The notes under the pieces: model-generated
Seen by the model: only the letters and a program-made list of their open reading frames with translations
What the model was told of the DNA's origin: nothing
Databases searched by the model: none
Part shown: positions 27,217-34,288 of the stretch, one piece after another
Position numbering within the stretch: the stretch's first letter is position 1
Layout: every line of letters begins with the position of its first letter
Program-made: the position numbers and the translations under genes
NCBI GenBank assembly: GCA_030065265.1
Contig: JASJCW010000042.1
Coordinates: 1 to 34,288 of the forward strand
Direction of reading: 5' to 3'
Source: Prochloraceae cyanobacterium
GTDB taxonomy: Bacteria > Cyanobacteriota > Cyanobacteriia > Cyanobacteriales > JASJDA01
DNA: 34,288 bases

Positions 27217-28172
27217 TGCTTTAGCCTCTTCTTTTACTAGACAACTATTTAATCGATCGACCCCGATCGCGACTGTTAACTCACTCAGCCTTTATTTTTT
27301 CAGGAACTATTGATACTGTAAATCTTATCTACAGTCCTGAAACCTTATATATTACTCAATAATTTAGCTTTGTTAAATTTTCCTTCTAACAGTTTAAAAA
27401 GCTGATTTAGTTGCCTTGTTTCCTTAAGACTTAAGTGAATTAATCCTCAGTATCTTAAAGAGGCAAAGAAATAAAGGAAGCGCGCGGTACTTTTGTTCCA
27501 GTTGCTATTTTTATTGAGTGAGTTAGACCGAAATTATAATTTGAATTAGCTTTTATTTAAGGCTAAAAGCACGACAAATAATAACTTTGGTTGCTTTACA
27601 ATCGTTATTTGGGTCACAATCGTCAATTATAGATTATCCAGTGTCATAAAATCAAGTATATTTTTTTTAAAATTAAGAGCCGTAGAAAATCGCCAGTGTT
27701 GTCGGGCTAGAAACAAGCTTGCGAGCATTAAAAATTCTGGAGTCAAAATCAATTTAGTTAGTTAATTACTAATTGAAATTAATTATTGTTTTCGGTTTTG
27801 CTATCGTACCGAGCTTGAAATGATTTTCTAGTCTAAAAAAAACTGAAAAAATGACAAAAGAATAAAAATCAGCTTGCTCGATAAATTGCTCAAAACTTAT
27901 ATTTTTTGGTAATTTTGTTTCTTTTACTATTAATTTCAATTTTGACAACCGATTAAATTGGGAGTGTTTATCTCGGTTCAATTGTAGATTTAAAGCCAAT
28001 TAAAATTAGCTGCAATTATTAATTCAAATCTAAAAATTCAAATAAAAATTATTTTTAGCGATCGAAAATTAAGACTGTTGAGTCGTTTAAATATGCTCCT
28101 CAGCTCGTGCCATTGAGGGCACGCGGTGGATTATAATCGATACGAGAATTGTTAATAAAATTTAAGGCAATT
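27217..28172. promoter_or_regulatory. Divergent regulatory region, ribosomal array / ndhN
   Basis: About 950 bases lie between rplC (minus) and ndhN (plus) without a convincing gene; the 76-codon minus frame at 27769-27999 looks random. It should hold the promoter and leader of the large ribosomal array. At 27301-27339, CAGGA...CTGTA is complementary to TACAGTCCTG with a 10-base bulge, a possible leader fold about 90 bases upstream of rplC. The ndhN side has a hairpin and -10 box, listed separately. The rest is A+T-rich with no clear pattern. Confidence 0.5.
28098..28137 (+). promoter_or_regulatory. ndhN promoter region with hairpin/pseudoknot candidate
   Basis: A perfect TATAAT (28132-28137) lies 35 bases before the ndhN ATG. 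Just upstream, CGTGCC (28106-28111) and GGCACG (28118-28123) form a 6-bp stem with loop ATTGAG, and CCTCA (28098-28102) can pair with TGAGG (28114-28118) across it. No -35 box at 17-base spacing is seen; the hairpin occupies that position. Confidence 0.45.
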
Positions 28173-28649
28173 ATGGCATTACTTACCACTGGCAAAGGAT
28201 TTATTCGCGAGGTCGAAAAATCGGGAGCTGTAGCGGTTTACGCGCCCCTTGAAGGTGGCTATGAAGGTCGCTATCAAAGACGCTTGCGCGCTTCTGGTTA
28301 TCAAAGTCTCAGTCTGACCGCTAGAGGAATGGGCGATCTAGCAGCATATTTAACTCAAGTACACGGGGTTCGTCCTCCTCACTTGGGCAAAAAGAATATT
28401 GCTCAAGATGCACAAGTCGGCCCGAGATATTATGTAGCTCCGATCGCCAGCTATCAATTAGATTATCTGCCAGCGAGATCTAAAGGTTTATTATTGTGGA
28501 TTATTGAAGGATTTATTCTTTCTAAAACAGAATTGCAATATTTAGTAAATTTACCTAAAGAAGAACCTCGTCTTAAAATAGTTGTCGAAATGGGGGGAGA
28601 GCGATATTTTCGCTGGCAACCTTTAGAAAAATGTTTAACTGCGGCTTAA
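28173..28649 (+). CDS. ndhN: NAD(P)H-quinone oxidoreductase subunit N
   Basis: Stromal/cytoplasmic subunit of the thylakoid NDH-1 complex, found in cyanobacteria and chloroplasts and acting in respiration and cyclic electron flow. The sequence shows MALLTTGKGFIREVEKSGAV at the start, GGYEGRYQRRLRASGYQSL, and a C-terminal VEMGGERYFRWQPLEKCL. It has no membrane helix, as expected of this arm. I use ATG 28173 (158 aa), the family start, rather than an upstream in-frame codon 24 bases earlier. The Slr1339-family gene follows on the same strand after 219 bases. Confidence 0.96.
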   Translation: MALLTTGKGFIREVEKSGAVAVYAPLEGGYEGRYQRRLRASGYQSLSLTARGMGDLAAYLTQVHGVRPPHLGKKNIAQDAQVGPRYYVAPIASYQLDYLPARSKGLLLWIIEGFILSKTELQYLVNLPKEEPRLKIVVEMGGERYFRWQPLEKCLTAA

Positions 28650-28868
28650 TTACTTTTAAGCAAATCTTAGAATAATTCAATTCGAGCAGGGTATAACATA
28701 GCTGAAATAAGCCAAAGATTTGCTTTTTGATAAGCTTTTAATTCTATTGCTAAATTCTGCTAAAGTGATTCCTTGCTCGATATTCTTGTTAGGATTGGAG
28801 ATGAAGAGAAAGTTTATAGAATTTAGAAGCAATCTCAATTCTTTGTCGATCGCTGATGAGAAGCACAG

Positions 28869-29639
28869 ATGAATGAAGTAGACCGACTTTTGTCTCAATT
28901 TAAAACAGAATATCAAAATAAGCAGCAAACAAACGATAAAAATTCGCTCGACCCTAAAAAATCAAAATCAGTTGAAGCAAAAAAGGTTAATTCTGCGACC
29001 GATAATGCCTTAGAGCAATTAAAGTCTCAATATCAGCAGCCAGCAGATCGTACCAAGTCAGAGCAAAGCACAAAAGATGTCTTTGCTAACATCAAATCTC
29101 AGTTCGATCGCAAAGCCAGTTCTTCTGCTCGCTCCTCATCCCTACATTCAAAAAAATCAGTCGAAGCAAAAGAGGCTAATTCTGCGACTGATAATGCCTT
29201 AGAGCAATTAAAGTCTCAATATCAGCAGCCAGCAGATAATGCCAAGTCAGATCGAGGGACAAAAGATGTCTTTGCTAATATTAAATCTCAGTTCGATCGC
29301 AAAGCCAGTTCTTCTGCTCGCTCCTCATCCCTACATTCAAAGAAGTCAAAAGTAAGAGATAATTTAATCGAACAAATGCGATCGGACTATCGCACTAAAC
29401 AGAAACAGCAAAGAAAAAATCACAATTTGCACAATTTAGAAGAGATTCAGCAACAAGAGTTAAACAGACAGCGTCAAAGAAAAGCACTAACTCGTCAAGC
29501 TCGATCGTGGCTCGATAATCTAGATCCAAGGTCTGATGAAGGTCTCTGGTTTGAAGAATTTGCTTATACTTACGAATCGAAATTAGAAGCGGCGATCGAT
29601 TATTTAGCAGCTTTACAAGAAAGCGGGTTAAAAGACTAA
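28869..29639 (+). CDS. Slr1339-family protein with internal duplication
   Basis: The C-terminal part (QARSWLDNLDPRSDEGLWFE, then EFAYTYESKLEAAIDYLAAL) matches what I recall of the cyanobacterial salt-stress Slr1339 family. Function is unknown; the name comes from a salt response in Synechocystis, not from biochemistry. The N-terminal two-thirds is unusual: a 63-residue unit occurs twice in tandem (codons at 28968-29156 and 29157-29345) with only about seven differences. Within and around it a short amphipathic motif recurs six times: LLSQFKTEYQ, ALEQLKSQYQ, VFANIKSQFD, ALEQLKSQYQ, VFANIKSQFD, LIEQMRSDYR. A Lys/Arg/Gln-rich coiled-coil-like stretch (about 165-210) precedes the conserved domain. 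The protein is 256 aa, charged and presumably cytoplasmic. Confidence 0.85.
   Translation: MNEVDRLLSQFKTEYQNKQQTNDKNSLDPKKSKSVEAKKVNSATDNALEQLKSQYQQPADRTKSEQSTKDVFANIKSQFDRKASSSARSSSLHSKKSVEAKEANSATDNALEQLKSQYQQPADNAKSDRGTKDVFANIKSQFDRKASSSARSSSLHSKKSKVRDNLIEQMRSDYRTKQKQQRKNHNLHNLEEIQQQELNRQRQRKALTRQARSWLDNLDPRSDEGLWFEEFAYTYESKLEAAIDYLAALQESGLKD
28968..29345 (+). repeat. 189-bp in-frame tandem duplication
   Basis: Two adjacent 189-base copies (28968-29156, 29157-29345) keep the reading frame of the Slr1339-family gene. Copies differ at scattered positions, so the duplication is fairly recent but not newborn. The second half of each unit is nearly identical at the DNA level. Confidence 0.92.
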
Positions 29640-29662
29640 GCTCGATTTTATTGAAAAATATC

Positions 29663-29691
29663 TTGTCAAGTTTTTCTAATTATGATATAAT
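29663..29691 (+). promoter_or_regulatory. Sigma-70-type promoter of tRNA-Gly
   Basis: TTGTCA (29663-29668) and TATAAT (29686-29691) are separated by exactly 17 bases, a near-consensus housekeeping promoter. The expected start near 29698 leaves a leader of about 28 bases before the tRNA. Confidence 0.85.
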
Positions 29692-29725
29692 CAATGTCAT
29701 TGCAAAAGGTTAGATATACCTTTAT

Positions 29726-29796
29726 GCGGGTGTAGTTTAGTGGTAAAACCTTAGCCTTCCAAGCTAATGATGGGGGTTCGATTCCCCCCACCCGCT
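29726..29796 (+). tRNA. tRNA-Gly, anticodon TCC
   Basis: A 71-base cloverleaf: acceptor GCGGGTG (29726-29732) pairs with CACCCGC (29789-29795) and the discriminator base is T. The D arm contains AGTGGTAAAAC. The anticodon arm TTAGC-CTTCCAA-GCTAA gives anticodon TCC, read as Gly. The T arm is GGGGG-TTCGATT-CCCCC. CCA is not encoded and must be added after transcription. Confidence 0.97.
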
Positions 29797-29943
29797 CTTT
29801 TTCAAGCAAGGCTGAGAGGTCAAATCCTAGCTCTCATGAAAATTTTTGTTTTAACAGAGAGATGAGGTAATTTTGCCAAACTCTATTTAAATCAAATTAA
29901 CAAAATATCAAAGTATAAACCTCGCTCCTCAATCAAGCAATTT

Positions 29944-30963
29944 TCAAGCAACCTTTCTATCTTCAACGTAAAAGTCTTTATAAATGTAAGGAGAATCAGG
30001 ATCTAGTGTGAGCAAATGTTGAATATTCTTCACTAAACCGTTACAAATAAAATCTAGAGGTAAATCGTTAGGATCGCGACCGAATGGTTCTTCAATCTCA
30101 GTACCGATTTCATTGATGCTAAGTATGATTAAACTGATGAAAACCATTGCCGGGCCAGTCCACCAATTAATCCCTTGAACTAAACTAAAAGGTAACAATA
30201 CAAAATAAACCGCAAGTAAAATTTTAAAAACGATCGCATAAACAATTGGAACTGGTGTTTTCAGGATTCTTTCGCAGGCCCCAAGAATATCCACCATTCG
30301 ATCTACATCTGCTTGCAAACTTTCTAATTGAAAGATACTTAGTTTATTATTTTTGTACTGTTCTTGTAAATAGTCGGAAAGCCAAAAAGCAATTTCTAAA
30401 GGAGGATGATCTACTTGTTTTATTCTCCTATAGCGAGTTACTGACATTAGATTTCCTAATTCGGGATTGACTCTTTCTCGCCGCAAATGATATTTCATGG
30501 CAACTGCAAAAGCTGGAACTAGTAAAGCGGCCGCTCTTTTTTTCATTCTGTCTCTGGCATCGTGTTCGTCAATTTTGACCCAAATTCCCCGAACTAAGTT
30601 ACGAGATACGTTAACCATTGCACCCCATTGTTTTCTTCCTTCCCAAAACCTTCCGTGAGCGGTATTAGTCCGAAAAGCCAATAACAAACTAAGAACGAAG
30701 TTTAGAGTTAGGGCTATTTTAGGCAAAGATTTAATGTCATTTACTTGGGATAATAAACCATAATGATTGGCTAAAGCAACTAGAAATCCGTACATTCCGC
30801 AAAAGACAATCCAGGTTAAAACTCCTTGAAGTATACTGTTTTTAAGTGATAAGATAACGTCTAATGCTGTTTTGTTTTCTCCGCTATAAATACTATATTT
30901 TTCCTGAAAAGATCTTGATGTCAGAATTTGTTTGTTGTTTTGAGAATTACTTAGTTTCGACAT
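29944..30963 (-). CDS. Bestrophin-family (UPF0187) anion channel
   Basis: Bestrophins are pentameric, mainly anion-conducting channels; in photosynthetic organisms some relatives carry chloride or bicarbonate. The family signature LLLAFRTNTAHGRFWEGRK (about 93-111) and NEIGTEIEEPFGRDPNDLPL near the C-terminus are clear. Hydrophobic segments lie at about 42-65, 83-98 and two near 230-280, with a charged cytoplasmic helical region between. At 339 aa it has the bacterial family size. It follows tRNA-Gly in the opposite orientation and has no operon partner, so its ion and physiological role are not fixed by context. Confidence 0.9.
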   Translation of the reverse strand: MSKLSNSQNNKQILTSRSFQEKYSIYSGENKTALDVILSLKNSILQGVLTWIVFCGMYGFLVALANHYGLLSQVNDIKSLPKIALTLNFVLSLLLAFRTNTAHGRFWEGRKQWGAMVNVSRNLVRGIWVKIDEHDARDRMKKRAAALLVPAFAVAMKYHLRRERVNPELGNLMSVTRYRRIKQVDHPPLEIAFWLSDYLQEQYKNNKLSIFQLESLQADVDRMVDILGACERILKTPVPIVYAIVFKILLAVYFVLLPFSLVQGINWWTGPAMVFISLIILSINEIGTEIEEPFGRDPNDLPLDFICNGLVKNIQHLLTLDPDSPYIYKDFYVEDRKVA

Positions 30964-31584
30964 AGTTAAATTCTTATTAAACCTTAATAATTTTGATTTT
31001 CTCTCCCTAATAACTGGTAAAATGCCAGATTAGAGATTAGAGATTAGAGATTAGAGATTAGAGATTAGAGATTAGTTAAAATCATTTTTAATTTTTTCAG
31101 GAATACATTCTTTAAGATTCACAAAAGTGAAAAAAAGTTTACTCCATCTTAATATTAGGTGATTTTCTTACAAAAAATTCATAAATATTATTAGTATTTT
31201 AAATGACCGATCGCTTCTTAGAGAGCAAATTGCTGTGAACCTTCAGTATAAAAGCGGATCGCCAGTTTGATTTTAACTAACGGCTATGGAGAATATTGTG
31301 ATATGGCTCAGAAATATTCCCTTGTCAATTATGCCGATTTATAGAAAAGACTTATAGTGAAAATCTATTTTCTTTATCAATACTAATTAAACTTGTTTTC
31401 GAGAAAAAGTAAATTAGAACAAATGCTGAATTTAATTTCAGATTGAAACGAGATTCGATCGCTTTGGTCTCGATCGTCTGAAGCAACCAAAGATCGATCG
31501 CGCAACTAAATCTTAAAACGAATTGAGTAATAGTTTGCCCGGTATTTTAACCCCGGACAAAACAGATAGCTTAATTAAGGAAAA
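30964..31584. other. Intergenic region with heptamer repeats
   Basis: 620 bases lie upstream of the bestrophin gene and downstream of pgk, with no convincing gene. It holds seven tandem AGATTAG units (31027-31075) and an inverted repeat near the pgk end: GATCG-CTTTGGT (31457-31468) with ACCAAAG and a displaced CGATC (31486-31500), a weak terminator candidate. Confidence 0.55.
31027..31075. repeat. Heptanucleotide tandem repeat (STRR type), 7 copies
   Basis: AGATTAG is repeated seven times without a mismatch. Short tandemly repeated repetitive (STRR) heptamers are known from cyanobacterial genomes; they are usually intergenic and vary in copy number. This one lies about 60 bases upstream of the bestrophin start codon. 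Confidence 0.95.
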
Positions 31585-32790
31585 TTATGCTTCATCAAGA
31601 GCAACAATTCCTGGTAACTCTTTACCTTCGAGTAATTCAAGGCTAGCACCACCACCAGTAGAAATATGGCTCATTTTCTCAGCAACACCAACTTTTTCGA
31701 CAGCAGCTACAGAGTCACCACCACCAATAATAGTAGTAACACCATTTCCAGTTAAATCTGCTAAGCTATTGGCGATCGCCTCAGTACCGACAGCAAACTT
31801 ATCGAATTCAAAAACACCCATCGGCCCGTTCCAAATAACGGCCTTACATTCAGATAAAGCAGATTGGAATTTTTGAACGGAGTCGGGGCCGATATCTAAA
31901 CCCATCCAACCATCGGGGATACTTTCAACTGCTACGGTGCGATCGTTGGCATCGGGAGCAAAATTATCAGCAACTACAACATCGGTGGGTAAAAGCAAAT
32001 CTACGCCTTTTTCTTTTGCTTTAGCTTCTAGAGACTTAGCCAAGTCTAGTTTATCTTCTTCAACTAGAGACTTACCAACGCTCAAACCTCTTGCCTTATA
32101 GAAGGTAAAAATCATACCGCCGCCGATTAAGAGTTTATCGCATTTATCTAATAAAGTATCGATTACACCGATTTTGCTAGATACTTTAGAACCACCAATA
32201 ATAGCCGCTAAAGGACGTTGGGGATTTTCGATCGCATTTTGAAGATATTTAAGTTCTTTTTCAATTAAATATCCAGCAACGCTGGGACTGAGGTAATGAG
32301 TTACCCCTTCAGTTGAAGCATGAGCGCGGTGAGCCGTACCAAAAGCATCATTTACGTATAAATCGGCATTAGCTGCTAATTTCTTCGCAAAATCGGCTTC
32401 ATTTTTTTCTTCTTCAGCGTGAAAGCGCAGATTTTCTAATAAGATAACTTCACCGTTTTGCATTGCGTTGACCGTTGCAGTTACGGAATCGCCAATACAA
32501 TCATCGCAAATCTTAACATCTTGACCCAACAACTCGCCGAGTCTTTTTGCTACTGGAGTTAAACGGAGGTTTTCTTTTACTTGTCCTTTGGGACGGCCCA
32601 TATGGCTGCAAGCAATAACTTTAGCACCTTTTTTAATTAAATCTTGAATTGTGGGTAATGCGGCACGAATTCGAGTATCGTCAGTAATATTGCAACTTTC
32701 ATCTAGTGGTACGTTAAAATCAGCTCTGAGTAAAACTCTTTTTCCGCTTAAATCTGCTTCTGATAAATTAGCTATGGTTTTTTTGGCCAT
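31585..32790 (-). CDS. pgk: Phosphoglycerate kinase
   Basis: Transfers phosphate between 1,3-bisphosphoglycerate and ADP/ATP; in cyanobacteria it serves both the Calvin cycle and glycolysis. N-terminal substrate-site sequence [14 protein letters not shown], the segment [16 protein letters not shown], and the C-terminal nucleotide-site [15 protein letters not shown] are all present. Length 401 aa is normal. A textbook Shine-Dalgarno AGGAGG (32800-32805 on the minus strand) lies 9 bases before the ATG, fitting high expression. It diverges from the universal-stress gene across 167 bases. Confidence 0.98.
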   Translation of the reverse strand: MAKKTIANLSEADLSGKRVLLRADFNVPLDESCNITDDTRIRAALPTIQDLIKKGAKVIACSHMGRPKGQVKENLRLTPVAKRLGELLGQDVKICDDCIGDSVTATVNAMQNGEVILLENLRFHAEEEKNEADFAKKLAANADLYVNDAFGTAHRAHASTEGVTHYLSPSVAGYLIEKELKYLQNAIENPQRPLAAIIGGSKVSSKIGVIDTLLDKCDKLLIGGGMIFTFYKARGLSVGKSLVEEDKLDLAKSLEAKAKEKGVDLLLPTDVVVADNFAPDANDRTVAVESIPDGWMGLDIGPDSVQKFQSALSECKAVIWNGPMGVFEFDKFAVGTEAIANSLADLTGNGVTTIIGGGDSVAAVEKVGVAEKMSHISTGGGASLELLEGKELPGIVALDEA

Positions 32791-32957
32791 AATCTATTGC
32801 CTCCTGATTGCTTTTTTCTTGTGAATTATTAAATCATTTTGTTGCTATTTATCAAACTTTATTCCTTAATATTGAAATAAATTCAAGTTAGAAACAGTTT
32901 ATTATAGCTCTCAAAGCAGATTGTAGCTGAGTAGACGTACTATAGGTAGGTCGTATT

Positions 32958-33365
32958 ATGTTTAAAGTCGTTTTATTTCCACTCGACCAAAGTCGAGAAT
33001 CCCGCGAAGCAGCCGAAGTTGTGATTAATTTGGTTCAAACTTACGGTAGCCGTTTGATCTTGCTATCTGTGGTTAAAAAAACTGCCGAACAAGAAAGTAC
33101 AGAAGGGGTGATGAGTTCTGAAGAAGCTGTAGCTAAATTACTTCAAGAAGCTAAAACCTTTTTTGCCGATCGCAATATTAAGGCTGAAGTTATCGAACGA
33201 GAAGGGATTCCTTCTTTTACTATTTGCGATGTTGCTGATGAAATTGGGGCTAATTTAATTGTGATGGGTTGTCGCGGTTTGGGTTTAACTGAAGAAGGAG
33301 CATCTGACAGCGTGACTAATAAGGTGGTTAATCTTTCTCCCTGTCCGGTTCTGATCGTACCTTAA
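32958..33365 (+). CDS. Universal stress protein (UspA) family
   Basis: Single-domain Usp fold of 135 aa: VVLFPLDQSRESREAAEVV at the start, SRLILLSVV as strand 2, and IGANLIVMGCRGLGL near the end. The ATP-binding motif G-x2-G-x9-G-S/T is altered: G104 and G107 are kept, but the third position is D117 before S118, so nucleotide binding may be weak or absent. Role is inferred from the family only; the relatives are stress-linked regulators or chaperone-like proteins. It diverges from pgk and precedes the ammonium transporter gene. Confidence 0.88.
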   Translation: MFKVVLFPLDQSRESREAAEVVINLVQTYGSRLILLSVVKKTAEQESTEGVMSSEEAVAKLLQEAKTFFADRNIKAEVIEREGIPSFTICDVADEIGANLIVMGCRGLGLTEEGASDSVTNKVVNLSPCPVLIVP

Positions 33366-33577
33366 TTAATTAAATTGATTCTCTTTTGAATTTTCCCTTT
33401 TTAGATCGCTTGGCTTTGGGTCGAGCATTTAGAAAGGGATTAAATTATTTTTGCCAGATTCAAAATCCCAAAGCGGTTTCTTGAAATCAAAAATTGTTTG
33501 CTCTGTTTGGCTCTTTTCTCGATAGAATAAATTATCTTCAGTAAAAATACTTGTATTAATCTTATTATTTAATAACT

Positions 33578-33649
33578 ATGAATCGCTCGAGTCAAGAAGA
33601 TGGGAAAAAACAACCTATTAAACTCAATAAAAATAAATTTTTTAAGTAA
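33578..33649 (+). CDS. Possible 23-codon upstream ORF overlapping amt
   Basis: ATG 33578 opens a frame ([16 protein letters not shown]...) that ends at TAA 33647-33649, 50 bases inside the transporter frame and in a different register. If translated it could couple to or reduce amt initiation. It may equally be chance; only its position supports it. Confidence 0.2.
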   Translation: MNRSSQEDGKKQPIKLNKNKFFK

Positions 33650-34288
33650 ATTAAGAGCTAAAAAATATTGTTCGCTTTATTGGTTGGGTATTATTTTTGT
33701 TGTTACGATTGTTGCGATCGCTTGGCACGATCCAGTTTTAGCCCGAGATAATAATGTCGTGCCAACTAATGCAGAACTTCAAGGTACTCTCGATGCAATT
33801 TGGGTATTAGTTGCAGCAATTTTAGTGATTTTTATGAATGCTGGATTCAGTATGCTCGAAACTGGATTTTGTCGCCATAAAAATGCGGTTAACATACTTG
33901 CTAAAAATGCGATTGTTTTTGTCTTAGCAACTCTAGCTTACTGGGCAGTTGGCTACTCTTTAATGTTTGGAGAAGGGGATATCTTTAGTTTAGACAAGGG
34001 CTGGTTTCTCAGCAGCGAAGTCCCGCAAACTTACGGATTAGAGGCTTTTCCGACTGGATTGCCAATTTCGGTTCATTTTCTCTTTCACGCTGCTTTTGCT
34101 GGTACTGCAGCTACGATTGTTTCTGGTGCGGTAGCAGAAAGAATTAAGTTTATCGATTTTTTAATTTATAGTTTTTTACTTTGTGCGATTTCTTACCCAA
34201 TTACGGGTAATTGGGTTTGGGGAAATAACGGTTGGTTGCAAAATTTGGGTTTTATTGATTTTGCCGGATCTACAGCAGTTCACTCTGT
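33600..34288 (+). CDS. amt: Ammonium transporter (Amt family), 3' truncated
   Basis: Membrane channel for ammonium/ammonia uptake. The visible 229 residues run off the window. A basic N-terminus and hydrophobic segment (about 28-47) ending in PVLA look like a signal peptide. The mature part starts with a helix containing [20 protein letters not shown], then [16 protein letters not shown] and [20 protein letters not shown], followed by AERIKF; these are diagnostic for Amt. ATG 33600 is the first in-frame Met; the Shine-Dalgarno is weak. A near-match to an NtcA half-site pattern (GTA at 33541, N8, TGT) lies upstream, but this is poor evidence of nitrogen control. Confidence 0.93.
   Translation, partial: MGKNNLLNSIKINFLSKLRAKKYCSLYWLGIIFVVTIVAIAWHDPVLARDNNVVPTNAELQGTLDAIWVLVAAILVIFMNAGFSMLETGFCRHKNAVNILAKNAIVFVLATLAYWAVGYSLMFGEGDIFSLDKGWFLSSEVPQTYGLEAFPTGLPISVHFLFHAAFAGTAATIVSGAVAERIKFIDFLIYSFLLCAISYPITGNWVWGNNGWLQNLGFIDFAGSTAVHS

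Noticed and set aside
27769..27999. 76-codon minus-strand frame in the rplC-ndhN gap
   Set aside because: A+T-rich frame with no motif, ribosome site or plausible partner; treated as chance.
28677..28928. 83-codon minus-strand frame overlapping the Slr1339-family start
   Set aside because: It overlaps a better-supported gene and its upstream part is the antisense of that gene's N-terminus.
33541..33554. NtcA site upstream of amt
   Set aside because: The sequence gives GTA-N8-TGT rather than GTA-N8-TAC, and no well-placed -10 follows, so it is not listed as a regulatory site.

Overview
This window is core chromosome from a cyanobacterium. The evidence is many HIP1-type GCGATCGC octamers, a CruG-like carotenoid glycosyltransferase, NdhN of the NDH-1 complex, a Slr1339-family protein, and a ribosomal superoperon that lacks rpsJ, rpsN and rpmD, as is usual in cyanobacteria. 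The DNA is A+T-rich. A Pleurocapsales-like or similar unicellular/baeocytous lineage is possible, but I cannot fix the genus.

Layout. Bases 1-9.3 kb hold mixed housekeeping genes: a 5'-truncated glycosyltransferase; convergent RNase HI with a C-terminal extension; dnaX; a NYN-domain protein; a four-domain response regulator (REC-wHTH-HPt-REC); a MoeB/MoeZ-type adenylyltransferase-rhodanese; and a secreted eight-cysteine protein. Bases 9.5-27.2 kb are almost wholly one minus-strand array read from high to low coordinates: rplC-rplD-rplW-rplB-rpsS-rplV-rpsC-rplP-rpmC-rpsQ-rplN-rplX-rplE-rpsH-rplF-rplR-rpsE-rplO-secY-adk-infA-rpmJ-rpsM-rpsK-rpoA-rplQ-truA-rplM-rpsI-rpmE-prfA. This set supplies ribosome subunits, the Sec translocon channel, adenylate kinase, IF-1, RNA polymerase alpha, a tRNA pseudouridine synthase and release factor 1. 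Gene spacing is mostly under 60 bases. Wider gaps at secY/adk, adk/infA, rpsK/rpoA and rpsI/rpmE are the likely places for internal promoters, processing or termination.

Bases 27.2-34.3 kb hold ndhN, the Slr1339-family repeat protein, tRNA-Gly(TCC) behind a near-consensus sigma-70 promoter, a bestrophin-family channel, a heptanucleotide tandem repeat, pgk, a small universal-stress protein and the 5' part of an ammonium transporter gene that runs off the window.

No mobile element, CRISPR array or defence island is visible. The most interesting signals are these. In dnaX, an in-frame A AAA AAG slippery heptamer lies exactly 10 bases after an AAGGAG Shine-Dalgarno-like hexamer, and poly-A tracts of 8-10 bases lie close by, which suggests a cyanobacterial gamma/tau-type recoding signal. 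The Slr1339-family gene has a perfect-period 189-bp in-frame duplication. The response regulator's second receiver has Glu at the phospho-acceptor position. The secreted protein is built on repeated C-x11-C units. A possible pseudoknot or operator lies just upstream of the ndhN -10 box.
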